From JBICIG01 sp043101605 (GTDB taxonomy: Bacteria; Planctomycetota; Phycisphaerae; Phycisphaerales; UBA1924): a stretch of 64,000 nt of DNA. This document shows, one piece after another, positions 1 to 9,040 of this stretch. The notes under the pieces are model-generated. The model did no database searches. It had not been told where the DNA came from and saw only the letters and a list, made by a program, of their open reading frames with translations. The number at the start of each line of letters is the position of its first letter. Position 1 is the first letter of the stretch. The stretch spans positions 1-64,000 of the forward strand of contig JBICIG010000060.1 in NCBI GenBank assembly GCA_043101605.1, in the 5' to 3' direction. The position numbers were made by a program, and so were the translations under genes.

Positions 1-122
1 GGGCCGGGCCGCACGATCCCCTACCATCGAACGCATGACCGATGTTCCCAACACCGACGCGTCCGACGACGCTCTTTCCGATTTTCCGCATGCGTCCGAC
101 CCGGCTCGACGATCGCGGCGGG

Positions 123-128
123 TATACT
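123..128 (+). promoter_or_regulatory. TATACT -10 box upstream of leuS
   Basis: This is the best -10 hexamer before leuS. It predicts a transcript starting near 135 with a leader of about 185 nt. No good -35 element is visible at 16-18 nt spacing. Confidence 0.45.
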
Positions 129-220
129 CCCCGCATGAGCCCGACCGGGAGTGCCATCTCGCCGCTTCGGAATGATCCAGACGCGCGGTAGCGGTGCGCC
201 CGGCTCTGATCGATCGCCGA

Positions 221-249
221 CCCCGCTGCCGCGGGGTCGCTTCGGTTTT
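221..249 (+). terminator. Possible attenuator hairpin in the leuS leader
   Basis: CCCCGC and GCGGGG (221-226 / 231-236) form a 6-bp GC stem with a 4-nt loop, followed by a T-rich stretch ending in TTTT at 249. It lies between the putative promoter and leuS, so it could act as an attenuator. The stem is short and chance formation in GC-rich DNA is possible. Confidence 0.3.
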
Positions 250-319
250 GGAAGCGCCCGCGCTCGTGCCTCGAACCCGCCGATCACCCGGCCCGCCGAA
301 CGACGACAGGAACCCGACC

Positions 320-3300
320 ATGCCCGAGCAGCCCGACACCCAGTCCGCTTCGCGCTCACCCGAAGCCGACTTCCGCTACACCGCCGACCGCGCCGGCGAG
401 ATCGAGACCCGCTGGCAGGCCGCGTGGCGCGAAGCCGAGGTCTTCAAACAGCCCAACCCGGGCGAGCCGGGCTTCGACGCGGGCAAGCCGAAGTTCTACT
501 GCCTGGACATGTTCCCCTATCCGTCGGGCGCGGGGCTGCATGTGGGGCACCCCGAGGGGTACACCGCGACGGACATCATCTGCCGATACAAGCGGATGAA
601 GGGGTTCAATGTGCTGCACCCGATGGGCTGGGATGCGTTCGGGCTCCCGGCCGAGCAGTACGCGATCCAGACCGGCGTCCACCCGGCCGAAACGACACGC
701 AAGGCGATCGACAACTTCCGCCGCCAGCTCCAGCGCTTCGGGTTCAGCTACGACTGGTCACGCGAGTTCGCGACCATCGACCAGGATTACTACCGCTGGA
801 CGCAGTGGATCTTCCTGAAGATCTACCAGAGCTGGTTCGACCCGCGCGCCAACGCCGCCCGCCCCATCGCCGAGTTGGAGGCGGCCCTCGAGCGCGGCAT
901 CATGGGCGTCAACTTCTCGGGCGAGCCCGTCTTCCTCGATGATCGCTCGAGCCTCGGACCCATCGAGGGCGAGCCGGTCGGCGTGCGCCAGTGGCACGAA
1001 CTGACCCAGGACGAACGCCGACGCGTCATCGACAACCAGCGCCTCGCGTACATCGACGAGTCGACCGTCAACTGGTGCCCCAAGCTCGGCACGGCGCTCG
1101 CCAACGAAGAGGTCATCGACGGCAAGAGCGAACGCGGCGGGTTCCCCGTCTTCCGCAAGCCCCTCCGCCAGTGGCTCTTCCGCATCACGCGCTACGGCGA
1201 TCGGCTCATCGAAGGGCTCGAGGGCCTCGACTGGCCCGAGTCCACCCGCACCATGCAGCGCGAATGGATCGGACGCAGCACCGGTGCCGAGATCGACTTC
1301 GACCTCGATCTGTCCCTCGATCTCGACGGGCCCGAGGGGCGCACCGTCCTCCGTGTCTACACCACACGCCCCGACACCATCTTCGGCGCGACCTTCATGG
1401 TCGTCGCGCCCGAGCACCCGCTCGTTGACGCGGTGCTCACCGACCCGCAGCCCGAGACCGATGTCACCGCCCTGCGCGCCTACGCCGAGCAGGCCCGCAA
1501 CCGCTCGGATGTCGAACGCCAGGAGAGCAAGGAGAAGACCGGCGTCTTCACCGGCGCCTACGCGGTCAACCCGGCCACCGGCGGGCGCATCCCGATCTGG
1601 ACGGCCGACTATGTGCTCATGGGCTACGGCTTCGGCGCGATCATGGCCGTCCCCGCGCACGACGAGCGCGACTTCGAGTTCGCCGAGAAGTTCGGGCTCC
1701 CCATCCGCGATGTGGTCTACACGCGCCCGCAACTGGCGATGCGGTGGTTCTGCCAGAACGCCAGCGCGGCCGAGCGCAGGCCCGAAAAATGGGCGGGCCT
1801 GCTGGCCGACTTCCTCGCGCTCGTCGCCAGCCGCGGCGTCGCCCTCGCGGGCTTTGCCGATGCGCTCGAGACCGTGCGCACGCAGCGGGCCGAGTCCGAC
1901 GAGGGCTCGTCGGTGTCGGTCGATCCGGGCGAATCCCCGACGAACGAACCCGAGTCGGTCGGCACGCGCCGCGGGCTCGGGCGGATCGTCTGGTACGATG
2001 TGTTCGAGCAGATGAAGCTCCACCGGCTCGAGGACCTCGCCGAGCGCTTCGAGGCGGCAAGCTTCCATCGACTCGCGGGCACGGCGCTCTCGGAATCCGG
2101 GCTCGCGGCCAACAGCGCCAACGACGAGGTCGATCTCAACGGGCTCAGCAAGACCGACGCGATCGCACGCACGATCGCGTGGCTCGAGAAGTCCGGGCGC
2201 GGGCGGAAGCAGACGAACTACCGCCTGCGCGACTGGCTGTTCAGCCGGCAGCGCTACTGGGGCGAGCCGTTCCCGATCGTCTTCGACGCCGAGGGCAATC
2301 ACCACGCGGTGTCGGAGGAATCGCTGCCCGTGACGCTCCCACCGCTGGCCGACTACCAGCCGATCGAGAGCGACGACCCCCAACCCCTGCTCGCCAAGGC
2401 GACCGACTGGCTCCGCACCACCGCCGGCGAGGCGGGCGTGCCCACCCTCGACCCGCAGACGCCGGTGGTGCGCGAAGCCAACACCATGCCCGGCTGGGCG
2501 GGCTCGTGCTGGTACCACCTCCGATACACCGACGCGGGCAACAATGAAGCCTTCGCGTCACGCGACGCCGAGTCGTACTGGATGAGCGGCGGCGTCGATC
2601 TCTACATCGGCGGCTCCGAGCACGCGGTCCTCCACCTGCTCTACGCCCGCTTCTGGCACAAGGTGCTCCACGACCTGGGGCATGTCTCGACCGACGAGCC
2701 CTACCGCAAACTCTTCCACCAGGGCATGATCCTCTCGCACGCGTTCCAGCGGCCCGACAAGTCGCTCGTGCCCGTCGACGAGGTCGACGAGAAGAGCGAG
2801 GACGAGTTCATTGAGCGGGCCACCGGGCAGCGCGTGACGCGCATCGTCGCGAAGATGAGCAAGAGCCTCAAGAATGTCGTCAACCCAGACGAGGTCATCG
2901 CCGACTACGGGGCCGACACCTTCCGCCTCTACGAGATGTACATGGGCCCGCTCGAGGCGACCAAGCCCTGGAACACCCGCGACATCGCCGGGTTGTTCCG
3001 GTTCTGCCAGCGCGCCTGGCGCCTGATCATCGACGACCGGACGGGCGACGCGGTCACGGGAGACGCGCCCGATGCCGACCTCGAGAAACTCCTCCACCGC
3101 ACGATCGACAAGGTCGCGGGCGACATCGAGCGGCTGGGGTTCAACACCGCGATCGCGGCGATGATCGAGTTCGTCAACGCCGGCACCGCCGCCCGCGAGA
3201 AGAACGACACCCGCCTGACGCGCGACCAGGCCTCGCGCTTCGCCACGATGCTCTCGCCCTTCGCGCCGCACCTGGCGCAGGAACTCTGGTCGAGGCTCGG

Positions 3301-3550
3301 GCAACCCGGCTTCGTCTGTCAGCGGCCATGGCCCGAGATCGACGCGGCGCTGCTCGTAGACGACGAGGTCGAGATTCCCGTGCAGATCAGGGGCAAAGTG
3401 CGCCACCGCATCACCGCCCCGGCCGACGCATCCGCGAACGACCTGGAGCAACTCGCCCTGGCCGACGACAAGGTGCAGGAACTCATCGCGGGGCAGACGG
3501 TGCGCAAGGTCATCGCCGTCCCCGGCAAGATGGTCAACATCGTGGTGTGA
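320..3550 (+). CDS. leuS: Leucyl-tRNA synthetase with two large insertions
   Basis: Cytoplasmic class I synthetase that charges tRNA-Leu, 1076 residues against the usual 860-900. The ATG at 320 is chosen because an AGGA motif lies about 8 nt upstream and the protein aligns from there. Visible motifs are HVGH (74-77), the editing-domain TTRPDT stretch, SRQRYWGEP and KMSKS (845-849). Two insertions explain the extra length. One of about 70 residues precedes VNWCP. Another of about 120 residues lies inside the region that normally ends the editing domain. The Cys-x2-Cys knuckle usually found after VVDG is replaced by SERGG, so that zinc site is lost. Catalytic motifs are intact, so it should be active. 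Confidence 0.97.
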   Translation: MPEQPDTQSASRSPEADFRYTADRAGEIETRWQAAWREAEVFKQPNPGEPGFDAGKPKFYCLDMFPYPSGAGLHVGHPEGYTATDIICRYKRMKGFNVLHPMGWDAFGLPAEQYAIQTGVHPAETTRKAIDNFRRQLQRFGFSYDWSREFATIDQDYYRWTQWIFLKIYQSWFDPRANAARPIAELEAALERGIMGVNFSGEPVFLDDRSSLGPIEGEPVGVRQWHELTQDERRRVIDNQRLAYIDESTVNWCPKLGTALANEEVIDGKSERGGFPVFRKPLRQWLFRITRYGDRLIEGLEGLDWPESTRTMQREWIGRSTGAEIDFDLDLSLDLDGPEGRTVLRVYTTRPDTIFGATFMVVAPEHPLVDAVLTDPQPETDVTALRAYAEQARNRSDVERQESKEKTGVFTGAYAVNPATGGRIPIWTADYVLMGYGFGAIMAVPAHDERDFEFAEKFGLPIRDVVYTRPQLAMRWFCQNASAAERRPEKWAGLLADFLALVASRGVALAGFADALETVRTQRAESDEGSSVSVDPGESPTNEPESVGTRRGLGRIVWYDVFEQMKLHRLEDLAERFEAASFHRLAGTALSESGLAANSANDEVDLNGLSKTDAIARTIAWLEKSGRGRKQTNYRLRDWLFSRQRYWGEPFPIVFDAEGNHHAVSEESLPVTLPPLADYQPIESDDPQPLLAKATDWLRTTAGEAGVPTLDPQTPVVREANTMPGWAGSCWYHLRYTDAGNNEAFASRDAESYWMSGGVDLYIGGSEHAVLHLLYARFWHKVLHDLGHVSTDEPYRKLFHQGMILSHAFQRPDKSLVPVDEVDEKSEDEFIERATGQRVTRIVAKMSKSLKNVVNPDEVIADYGADTFRLYEMYMGPLEATKPWNTRDIAGLFRFCQRAWRLIIDDRTGDAVTGDAPDADLEKLLHRTIDKVAGDIERLGFNTAIAAMIEFVNAGTAAREKNDTRLTRDQASRFATMLSPFAPHLAQELWSRLGQPGFVCQRPWPEIDAALLVDDEVEIPVQIRGKVRHRITAPADASANDLEQLALADDKVQELIAGQTVRKVIAVPGKMVNIVV

Positions 3551-3583
3551 CGCCATCGCCGCGGCGCGCACAAACCGCGATCG

Positions 3584-3599
3584 TGTTCCACGTGGAACA
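3584..3599. other. parS site (ParB/Spo0J centromere)
   Basis: TGTTCCACGTGGAACA is a perfect 16-bp palindrome in the gap between convergent leuS and the anti-sigma gene. It fits the widely conserved bacterial parS consensus (TGTTNCACGTGNAACA), the nucleation site for ParB in chromosome segregation. Such sites normally cluster near the replication origin. No other copy was noticed in this window, and no parA, parB or dnaA is present. Confidence 0.85.
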
Positions 3600-3679
3600 T
3601 AGTGACACGGCCCGTGCGCTCAACGATGCAGACAAGTGCTCAGCGCCGCGTTTCAACCCTCAGCGTCGCGCCTTGGGCC

Positions 3680-4882
3680 TCAGCGTCGGGTTTCCACCAC
3701 GATCGGCACGCGGGTGCGGGGGAGCCATTCCTCGGCCCCGCCCAACCACCACAGCACGCCGCGCGGCGAGTCGATCACGCGCTCGCCCATCGGCTCGGGC
3801 GATTCCCCGAACACCGCCGACTGCCCGGGCTGACGCGACAGCGCCGACCGCGCCCGCTCGAGCGCGCGCGCATCGAGTTCCAGTTCGCTCAGCACGATCT
3901 CGGCGATGCGAGGCGGCCCGAGCGGGCCCATCCCCAGCGCCTCGCGGTCGATCCCGCTTCCCGGCAATTCCTCACCGCCGTTGGCGTAGATCATCGGCGG
4001 CAGGTCGCGGCTGGGGTACCACTCGATCGGCGTCGGCTCGATGACCGACGCGAGGCGCGAGGCGAGCGCCTGGTCGCGCCGCACGCCCTCGCCCGTGCGC
4101 GCCACGCGGTCGAGCCACGCGAGCGTCTGCTCGGGCATCGTCGTGCGCACGCGGATGATCAGCCGACCCTCGCGCGCCAGCGCCAGCGCCCGATCGGCAT
4201 CGATCTCCTCGAACACCGACGCCGCGGCTTCGCCGGGCTCGGCCGACTCCATCGCGAGCAGTTCGGCCGTGGGTTCCGGCGGGCCGAGCGTTTCACCCGA
4301 CGCCAATCGCGTCGCGCCCGGCGAGCCGGTTGATTCGATGCGCGACGCCTCGGCGATGCGAGCGTCGTCGGGGTTGCCGCCGGGGCCCGCCTCGTGGTGG
4401 GCGATGCCCCGCCCCGTCACGCCGCTCGATTCGGTCGGGAGCGCCGGCGGCGGCCCGCCCGCCTGCTGGACCATCACGATCCCGAGATACCCGAGCCCGC
4501 CGACCATCAGCAGCACCGCCGCCGCGAGCCCGAGCCGGCGCCCGGCCCGCTCGCCGACCAACGGCGAGAGCCAGCCGCGCGACGCTTCCTCGGAGCCGCT
4601 GACAAGCCGGAGGTCATCCGCCGGGCCCGCGTCGAAGCTGACCAGGAGCTCACGCTCGAGCAAGTCGGCGACCCCCTCGAGCAGCCCGGGCGGGGCGGGC
4701 TCGTCGGGCAGCAGCCGCAGCGCCTGGCGATCGGCCCGCATCTGCTCGACGCGGTCGCGGAGTTCGGGGTGCCGGGAGAGCGCCAGCGACACCCGCCGAT
4801 GCTCCTCGCTCGGCAGGTCGTTCTCGATCCAGCCGAGCAGTTCGGCCTCGTCGATCGGTCGGTTGGTGCGCTCGTTGCTCAT
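3680..4882 (-). CDS. Anti-sigma factor-like single-pass membrane protein
   Basis: 400-residue protein encoded 124 nt downstream of an ECF sigma gene on the same strand, so probably its cognate anti-sigma factor. The N-terminal 80 residues form the usual cytoplasmic anti-sigma helical region, opening with a run about ENDLPSEEHRRV. One transmembrane helix follows at about residues 145-170. The C-terminal half (about 230 residues) is then extracytoplasmic and of unknown fold. No zinc-binding His-x3-Cys-x2-Cys is visible, so it is not a classical ZAS protein. The ATG at 4882 begins the conserved region; a longer upstream frame is not needed. Partner assignment is inferred from adjacency. Confidence 0.7.
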   Translation of the reverse strand: MSNERTNRPIDEAELLGWIENDLPSEEHRRVSLALSRHPELRDRVEQMRADRQALRLLPDEPAPPGLLEGVADLLERELLVSFDAGPADDLRLVSGSEEASRGWLSPLVGERAGRRLGLAAAVLLMVGGLGYLGIVMVQQAGGPPPALPTESSGVTGRGIAHHEAGPGGNPDDARIAEASRIESTGSPGATRLASGETLGPPEPTAELLAMESAEPGEAAASVFEEIDADRALALAREGRLIIRVRTTMPEQTLAWLDRVARTGEGVRRDQALASRLASVIEPTPIEWYPSRDLPPMIYANGGEELPGSGIDREALGMGPLGPPRIAEIVLSELELDARALERARSALSRQPGQSAVFGESPEPMGERVIDSPRGVLWWLGGAEEWLPRTRVPIVVETRR

Positions 4883-5006
4883 GACTCGCTCGAGGACCCG
4901 ATCCGGGCATCCGTTGGCCCGCCTGTTCCCGTGCCCCCCCGTCGTTTCCGTCAGACGCCGGACCCGACCGGCTGTTTCATGGTTCCCCGGCCCGATTCGC
5001 GGGCTC

Positions 5007-5717
5007 TTATCGCCCGCCTTCCCGGGCGTCGTTCCGGTCCACCAGCGCGGCCCACTCGGCCGATGATCCCGCCGACGGATCCCGATCCTCTGGCCCTGCT
5101 TCCAGGGCCTCGATCGCCTCCCGCAGAGCCGCCCGAGCCCGGAACAGCCGGCTCTTGACGGTTCCGAGGGCGAGGTCCATGACCTCGGCGATCTGTTCAT
5201 AGTCCAAGCCGCGAGCGTCCCGGAGAATCAGGATCGCCCGTTGTTCGGGGCTGAGTCGCCCCAGAGCCTCCGCCAGCCGTTGCTGGCGGTCCTTGTCTTC
5301 GACGCCCGACGCGGCCGAGGGTTCCCGGCTCTGCTCGAACGGCTCGCCGAAGCGGTCGCCCCCGGGCCGCTCGCGCATCCCGTCGATGCTCGCGTGCCTT
5401 CGCAGCTTCTCGGACCGGAGCTTGCTGAGGCAGACATTCATGGTCACCCGGATCATCCAGGTGCTGAGTTTCGAGCGGCCGTCGTAGGTTTCGAGCCCCT
5501 GGATGATCTTGACCATCGCGTCCTGGGTCAGGTCGGCCGCCAGTTCGCGGTGGTGGACCATCCGGAAGCAGACCGCGTGCAGCCGATCCTGGTAGCCCTC
5601 GAGCAGTTCGGCCCACGCGTCCGGGTCGCCGCGGCGGATCCGCGCGACGAGTTCCAGCTCGCGTGCGTCGTCGGCGTCGCGCTGCTCGGGCGTGCGGGAT
5701 GAGCGGTTGGTGGCCAT
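5007..5717 (-). CDS. ECF RNA polymerase sigma factor
   Basis: 236-residue sigma-70 family protein of the extracytoplasmic function type. Region 2 is visible at about residues 40-110, including DLTQDAMVKIIQGL and the -10-binding stretch ending in TWMIRVTMNVCLSKLR. Region 4 lies at about 150-200 with LSPEQRAILILRDARGL followed by the helix-turn-helix DYEQIAEVMDLALGTVKSRL. It is the first gene of a two-gene unit with the putative anti-sigma factor. About 20 extra charged residues follow region 4. Its regulon is unknown. Confidence 0.92.
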   Translation of the reverse strand: MATNRSSRTPEQRDADDARELELVARIRRGDPDAWAELLEGYQDRLHAVCFRMVHHRELAADLTQDAMVKIIQGLETYDGRSKLSTWMIRVTMNVCLSKLRSEKLRRHASIDGMRERPGGDRFGEPFEQSREPSAASGVEDKDRQQRLAEALGRLSPEQRAILILRDARGLDYEQIAEVMDLALGTVKSRLFRARAALREAIEALEAGPEDRDPSAGSSAEWAALVDRNDAREGGR

Positions 5718-5902
5718 GGAATCGTCGCCGCCGCGTGCCCGGCGGGAGGGGCGGAGGTCGGTCCGGGAGTGCTCGAAGAGCCGGCGGTGTCCGGCGAGGG
5801 CTGCCGATCCATCCTATCGGCACGGGTGCGGCCCGCCGGTCGGCTCCCGGGACCCCGCCGTGCCCGCGGCGGTCGGTCCCCGTCATTCCCTACGCTAGAA
5901 AC

Positions 5903-7447
5903 ATGACCAACGGTTCCGATTCCGGCGTCCACCCCCCGAATCCTCACGACAGCCCCCACGACACCTACACCAGCCCTCTCGCGGCGCGGAACGCCTCGCC
6001 CGAGATGCTGCGGCTGTGGTCGCACAGGCACAAGTTCAACACCTGGCGCCGCATCTGGCTCGCTGTCGCCGAGGCTCAGCAGGCCTGCGGGCTCGACATC
6101 TCCGACGAGCAGATATCGGAACTCAAAGCCGTCGTCGAACGCGGCATCACCGACGAGGAACTCGCCCGAGCGAGCGAACTTGAACGCGAACTCCGCCACG
6201 ATGTGATGGCCCACGTGCACTGCCTCGGCGAGCAGTGCCCGAAGGCGAAGCCGATCATTCATCTGGGGTGTACGAGTCAGGATGTGGTGTGCAATGCGGA
6301 CGCCGCCGTCATCACCGATGCGCTGCGGCACATCTGCGGCAAGCTTTGTCGATGCATCGTGTCCTTGGCAACTTTCGCGCAGGATCGGAAGTCGATTCCC
6401 ACACTCGGCTTCACGCACTATCAATCCGCGCAGCCGGTGACAGTCGGCCGCCGCGCCGCGATGTGGAGCTACGACCTCTCGCTCTGCATCGAACGCCTGC
6501 GCCGGGAGACATGGGTGCTCAAGCCGCGCGGGATGAAAGGCGCCACGGGAACACAGGCGTCGTTCCTGACGCTCTTTGGCAGCGACTCCAAGACCGACAA
6601 GTTCGAAGCCGAGTTCATGTCACGCTTCGCCCGGTTCACGGGACGGCATGCTGGCAGTCGCCCGAAACTCGGCGATGTGCTCAACCACTCCATCACCGGG
6701 CAGACCTATCCGCGCGCCGAAGACGCGTTCCTGATCTCCGACCTCGCTTCGACCGCCGCCGTCCTCCACAAAATCGCCACCGACATCCGCCTCCTCTCCA
6801 ACCGCAAGGAAATCGACGAGCCCTTCGGCAGCTCCCAGATCGGCTCGTCCGCCATGCCCTACAAGCGCAATCCCATGCGCTGCGAGCGCATCTGCGGCCT
6901 GACGCGCTTCGTCATGAACCTCGTCGGCAACGCCTACGACACCGCCGCGACGCAGTGGCTCGAACGCACGCTCGATGACTCGTCCAACCGCCGCCTGTCG
7001 CTGCCCGAGGCTTTCCTCGCCCTCGACGGCGCGCTCGACCTCATGCACAACGTTGCCAGCGGCCTGATTGTCAACGAGGCGATGGTCCGCCGGAACCTCA
7101 TGGCCGAGCTCCCCTTCCTCGCGACCGAGAACATCCTGATGGAAGCGGTCAAGCGGGGAGGCGATCGCCAGGACCTCCACGAGCGCATCCGCGTCCATTC
7201 CATGGAAGCCGGCCGCCGCGTCAAGCAGGAAGGGCTCGACAACGATCTCATCGAACGCCTCCGCAACGACCCCGCGTTCGAGAGCGTCCACCACCTGCTC
7301 ACCGAGGACCAACTCCTCGACCCGATGAAGTACATCGGGCGCAGCGTCGAGCAGACCGAGCGCTTCGTGCGGGAAGTGATCGAACCTCTGCGCGAGCAGT
7401 ACGCCGACGAACTGAAACAACTCGGCGACTCCGAGCCGCGGGTCTGA
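5903..7447 (+). CDS. purB: Adenylosuccinate lyase
   Basis: 514-residue enzyme of purine synthesis. It cleaves SAICAR to AICAR and adenylosuccinate to AMP, releasing fumarate. The fumarase/aspartase superfamily signature GSSAMPYKRNP is at residues 314-324. An earlier conserved segment, LGCTSQDVVCNAD, precedes it. The overall sequence resembles the longer eukaryote-like PurB branch. The start is set by a TACGCT box (5891-5896) exactly 6 nt before the ATG, with no Shine-Dalgarno sequence, so the mRNA is probably leaderless. It diverges from the sigma factor gene. No other purine gene is nearby. Confidence 0.96.
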   Translation: MTNGSDSGVHPPNPHDSPHDTYTSPLAARNASPEMLRLWSHRHKFNTWRRIWLAVAEAQQACGLDISDEQISELKAVVERGITDEELARASELERELRHDVMAHVHCLGEQCPKAKPIIHLGCTSQDVVCNADAAVITDALRHICGKLCRCIVSLATFAQDRKSIPTLGFTHYQSAQPVTVGRRAAMWSYDLSLCIERLRRETWVLKPRGMKGATGTQASFLTLFGSDSKTDKFEAEFMSRFARFTGRHAGSRPKLGDVLNHSITGQTYPRAEDAFLISDLASTAAVLHKIATDIRLLSNRKEIDEPFGSSQIGSSAMPYKRNPMRCERICGLTRFVMNLVGNAYDTAATQWLERTLDDSSNRRLSLPEAFLALDGALDLMHNVASGLIVNEAMVRRNLMAELPFLATENILMEAVKRGGDRQDLHERIRVHSMEAGRRVKQEGLDNDLIERLRNDPAFESVHHLLTEDQLLDPMKYIGRSVEQTERFVREVIEPLREQYADELKQLGDSEPRV

Positions 7448-7470
7448 CCGGATCAAGACGGAGAAAGACC

Positions 7471-7581
7471 CACCACGGAGGCACGCAGTTCACGGAGCCG
7501 GGCACCGAGCAAAGTGAGTGGACTCAGAGGCCCTCTCTTCACCCTTGGTGCCCCCTCCGTGCCCTCCGTGTCTCCGTGGTG
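7471..7581. repeat. Large imperfect inverted repeat between purB and the fucosidase gene
   Basis: Arms 7471-7497 and 7555-7581 are inverted copies built from CCACGGAG/CTCCGTGG motifs, matching at about 22 of 27 positions. Inner segments (GGGCACC... and ...GGTGCCC) extend the pairing. The whole forms a hairpin of about 110 nt. It resembles the interspersed CCACGGAGG-type intergenic elements seen in many environmental genomes. It could be a relic of a small non-autonomous element, or an RNA hairpin. Confidence 0.6.
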
Positions 7582-7619
7582 TACCCCCTTCGGTACCCTG
7601 CTCCGCTGAGGAGGTCCCC

Positions 7620-9005
7620 ATGAACCGCCGCGACGCGCTCAAGATCGTCTCCGCCGGAGCCGCCACCCCCGCCGCCTGGCGCATGATCCACGCGGGCGAT
7701 GCCCGCGCCGCGTCAACGATCCCAACACCATCACACGCCCAACCCGGCGACCTGCCCACACCCCTGCCCCGCGTCGCGCGCTTCGAATCCCTCGCCTTCG
7801 GCATGTTTCTGCACTGGGGGCTCTACGCGCAGATCGGCAAGGGCGAATGGGCGATGCACAACTTCCGCATCCCGCGCGACGAGTACATGAAGCTCATGGA
7901 CTCGTTCACCGCCGCCGACTTCAACGGCCGCGCCATCGCACGCACCTGCAAGTCCGCCGGCATGCGCTACGCCACCCTCACCAGCCGCCACCACGACGGG
8001 TTCAGCCTCTACGACACCCGCGGGCTCTCTCGCTTCGATGTCACCCACACGCCCGCCAACCGCGACCTTGTCCTCGATTTCTGCGAGGGCTGCCGCGCCG
8101 AGGGCATCCTGCCGATGCTCTACTGCACGACCCTCGACTGGTCCGACGACCGCTTCAACGACGACTTCGACGCGTACCTCCAGTACCTGCGCGCCGCGAT
8201 CGAGCTCCTCTGCACACGCTACGGCACCATGGGCGGATTCTGGTTCGACGGCAACTGGTCGCGCCCCAACGCCGACTGGCAGGAAGACAAGCTCTACGCC
8301 GTCATCCGGAAGCACCAGCCCGAGGCGATGATCATCAACAATGTCGGCATGGGCAACGAGGGCGCGCTCGGTCATCCCGAGATCGACGCGACCACCTTCG
8401 AGCAGTCCGAGCCGCACCCCCTCGACCGCCGCGGCTGGCCCAAGCATGTCGCCGGCGAGATGTGCCGAACCTTCAATCGCCACTGGGGCATCGGCGCGCA
8501 CGACTTCAACCTCTTCAGCCCCGCGCAGATCATCGAACTGCTCGCCGTCTGCCGAGGTGCCGGCGCGAACCTGCTCCTCAATGTCGGCCCGACCGCCGAA
8601 GGCAAACTCCCCGACTACGAACGCGCCGCCCTCGCCCGCGTCGGCGACTGGGTCCGGCTCCACGGCGGCGACGCCTGCTCGATCTACGACGCCCGCCCCT
8701 GCGGCATCGCCGGCGAGGGCCGCGACTTCGGCCTCGCGTCGGAGCCTCTCGACCGCGCCGAGTCCCTCGACCTCTTTGTCTATTCGCTCACCCCGACCGC
8801 TGAACGCTGGCCCGAGGAAGGCCCGCGCGGCCCCGGGCCGCGCACCTTCGCCGGCATCCCCGAACGCTTCACCCGCGCCCGCTGGCTCGACAACGACGAA
8901 GCCCTCAAGCTCGAACGCAAGCCCGATGGCTCGCTGGTCGTTCACACGACCGGCTATCCCTACGGCAGCGACATCGTTGTCCGCATCGCACGGCTCGAAG
9001 CCTGA
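7620..9005 (+). CDS. Alpha-L-fucosidase, GH29, Tat-exported
   Basis: 461-residue glycoside hydrolase family 29 enzyme that removes alpha-L-fucose from glycans by a retaining mechanism. The N-terminus (RRDALK followed by a hydrophobic stretch ending AGDARA) is a twin-arginine signal, so the enzyme is exported folded. The hallmark segment GGFWFDGNW places the nucleophile at Asp210. The conserved HWGLYAQIGKGEW and TSRHHDGF segments lie before it. A strong Shine-Dalgarno (GAGGAGG, 7607-7613) fixes the start. A family role in degrading fucosylated polysaccharides, such as algal ones, fits a planctomycete. No sulfatase or transporter is adjacent. Confidence 0.93.
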   Translation: MNRRDALKIVSAGAATPAAWRMIHAGDARAASTIPTPSHAQPGDLPTPLPRVARFESLAFGMFLHWGLYAQIGKGEWAMHNFRIPRDEYMKLMDSFTAADFNGRAIARTCKSAGMRYATLTSRHHDGFSLYDTRGLSRFDVTHTPANRDLVLDFCEGCRAEGILPMLYCTTLDWSDDRFNDDFDAYLQYLRAAIELLCTRYGTMGGFWFDGNWSRPNADWQEDKLYAVIRKHQPEAMIINNVGMGNEGALGHPEIDATTFEQSEPHPLDRRGWPKHVAGEMCRTFNRHWGIGAHDFNLFSPAQIIELLAVCRGAGANLLLNVGPTAEGKLPDYERAALARVGDWVRLHGGDACSIYDARPCGIAGEGRDFGLASEPLDRAESLDLFVYSLTPTAERWPEEGPRGPGPRTFAGIPERFTRARWLDNDEALKLERKPDGSLVVHTTGYPYGSDIVVRIARLEA

Positions 9006-9040
9006 ACGGTCTTGCCGGAACAGCGCGACCCGTACCGGGT

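Larger units (their letters stand above)
1..319. other. leuS upstream region, no convincing large gene
   Basis: No long coding frame fits here. A TACCAT box (22-27) sits 7 nt before an ATG at 35 that opens a 46-codon frame (35-175). A TATACT box (123-128) sits 6 nt before an ATG at 135 that opens an 18-codon frame (135-191). The two frames overlap, and their codon third positions are not strongly GC-biased, so at most one is real. The region most likely holds the leuS promoter and 5' leader. Confidence 0.5.

Noticed and set aside
1680..2160. Intein in leuS
   Set aside because: The insertion of about 120 residues has no N-terminal Cys/Ser splice motif or terminal HN-Cys/Ser block and contains no endonuclease motif.
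758..2518. 586-codon antisense frame inside leuS
   Set aside because: Shadow of the leuS coding frame, no start signal, no domain.
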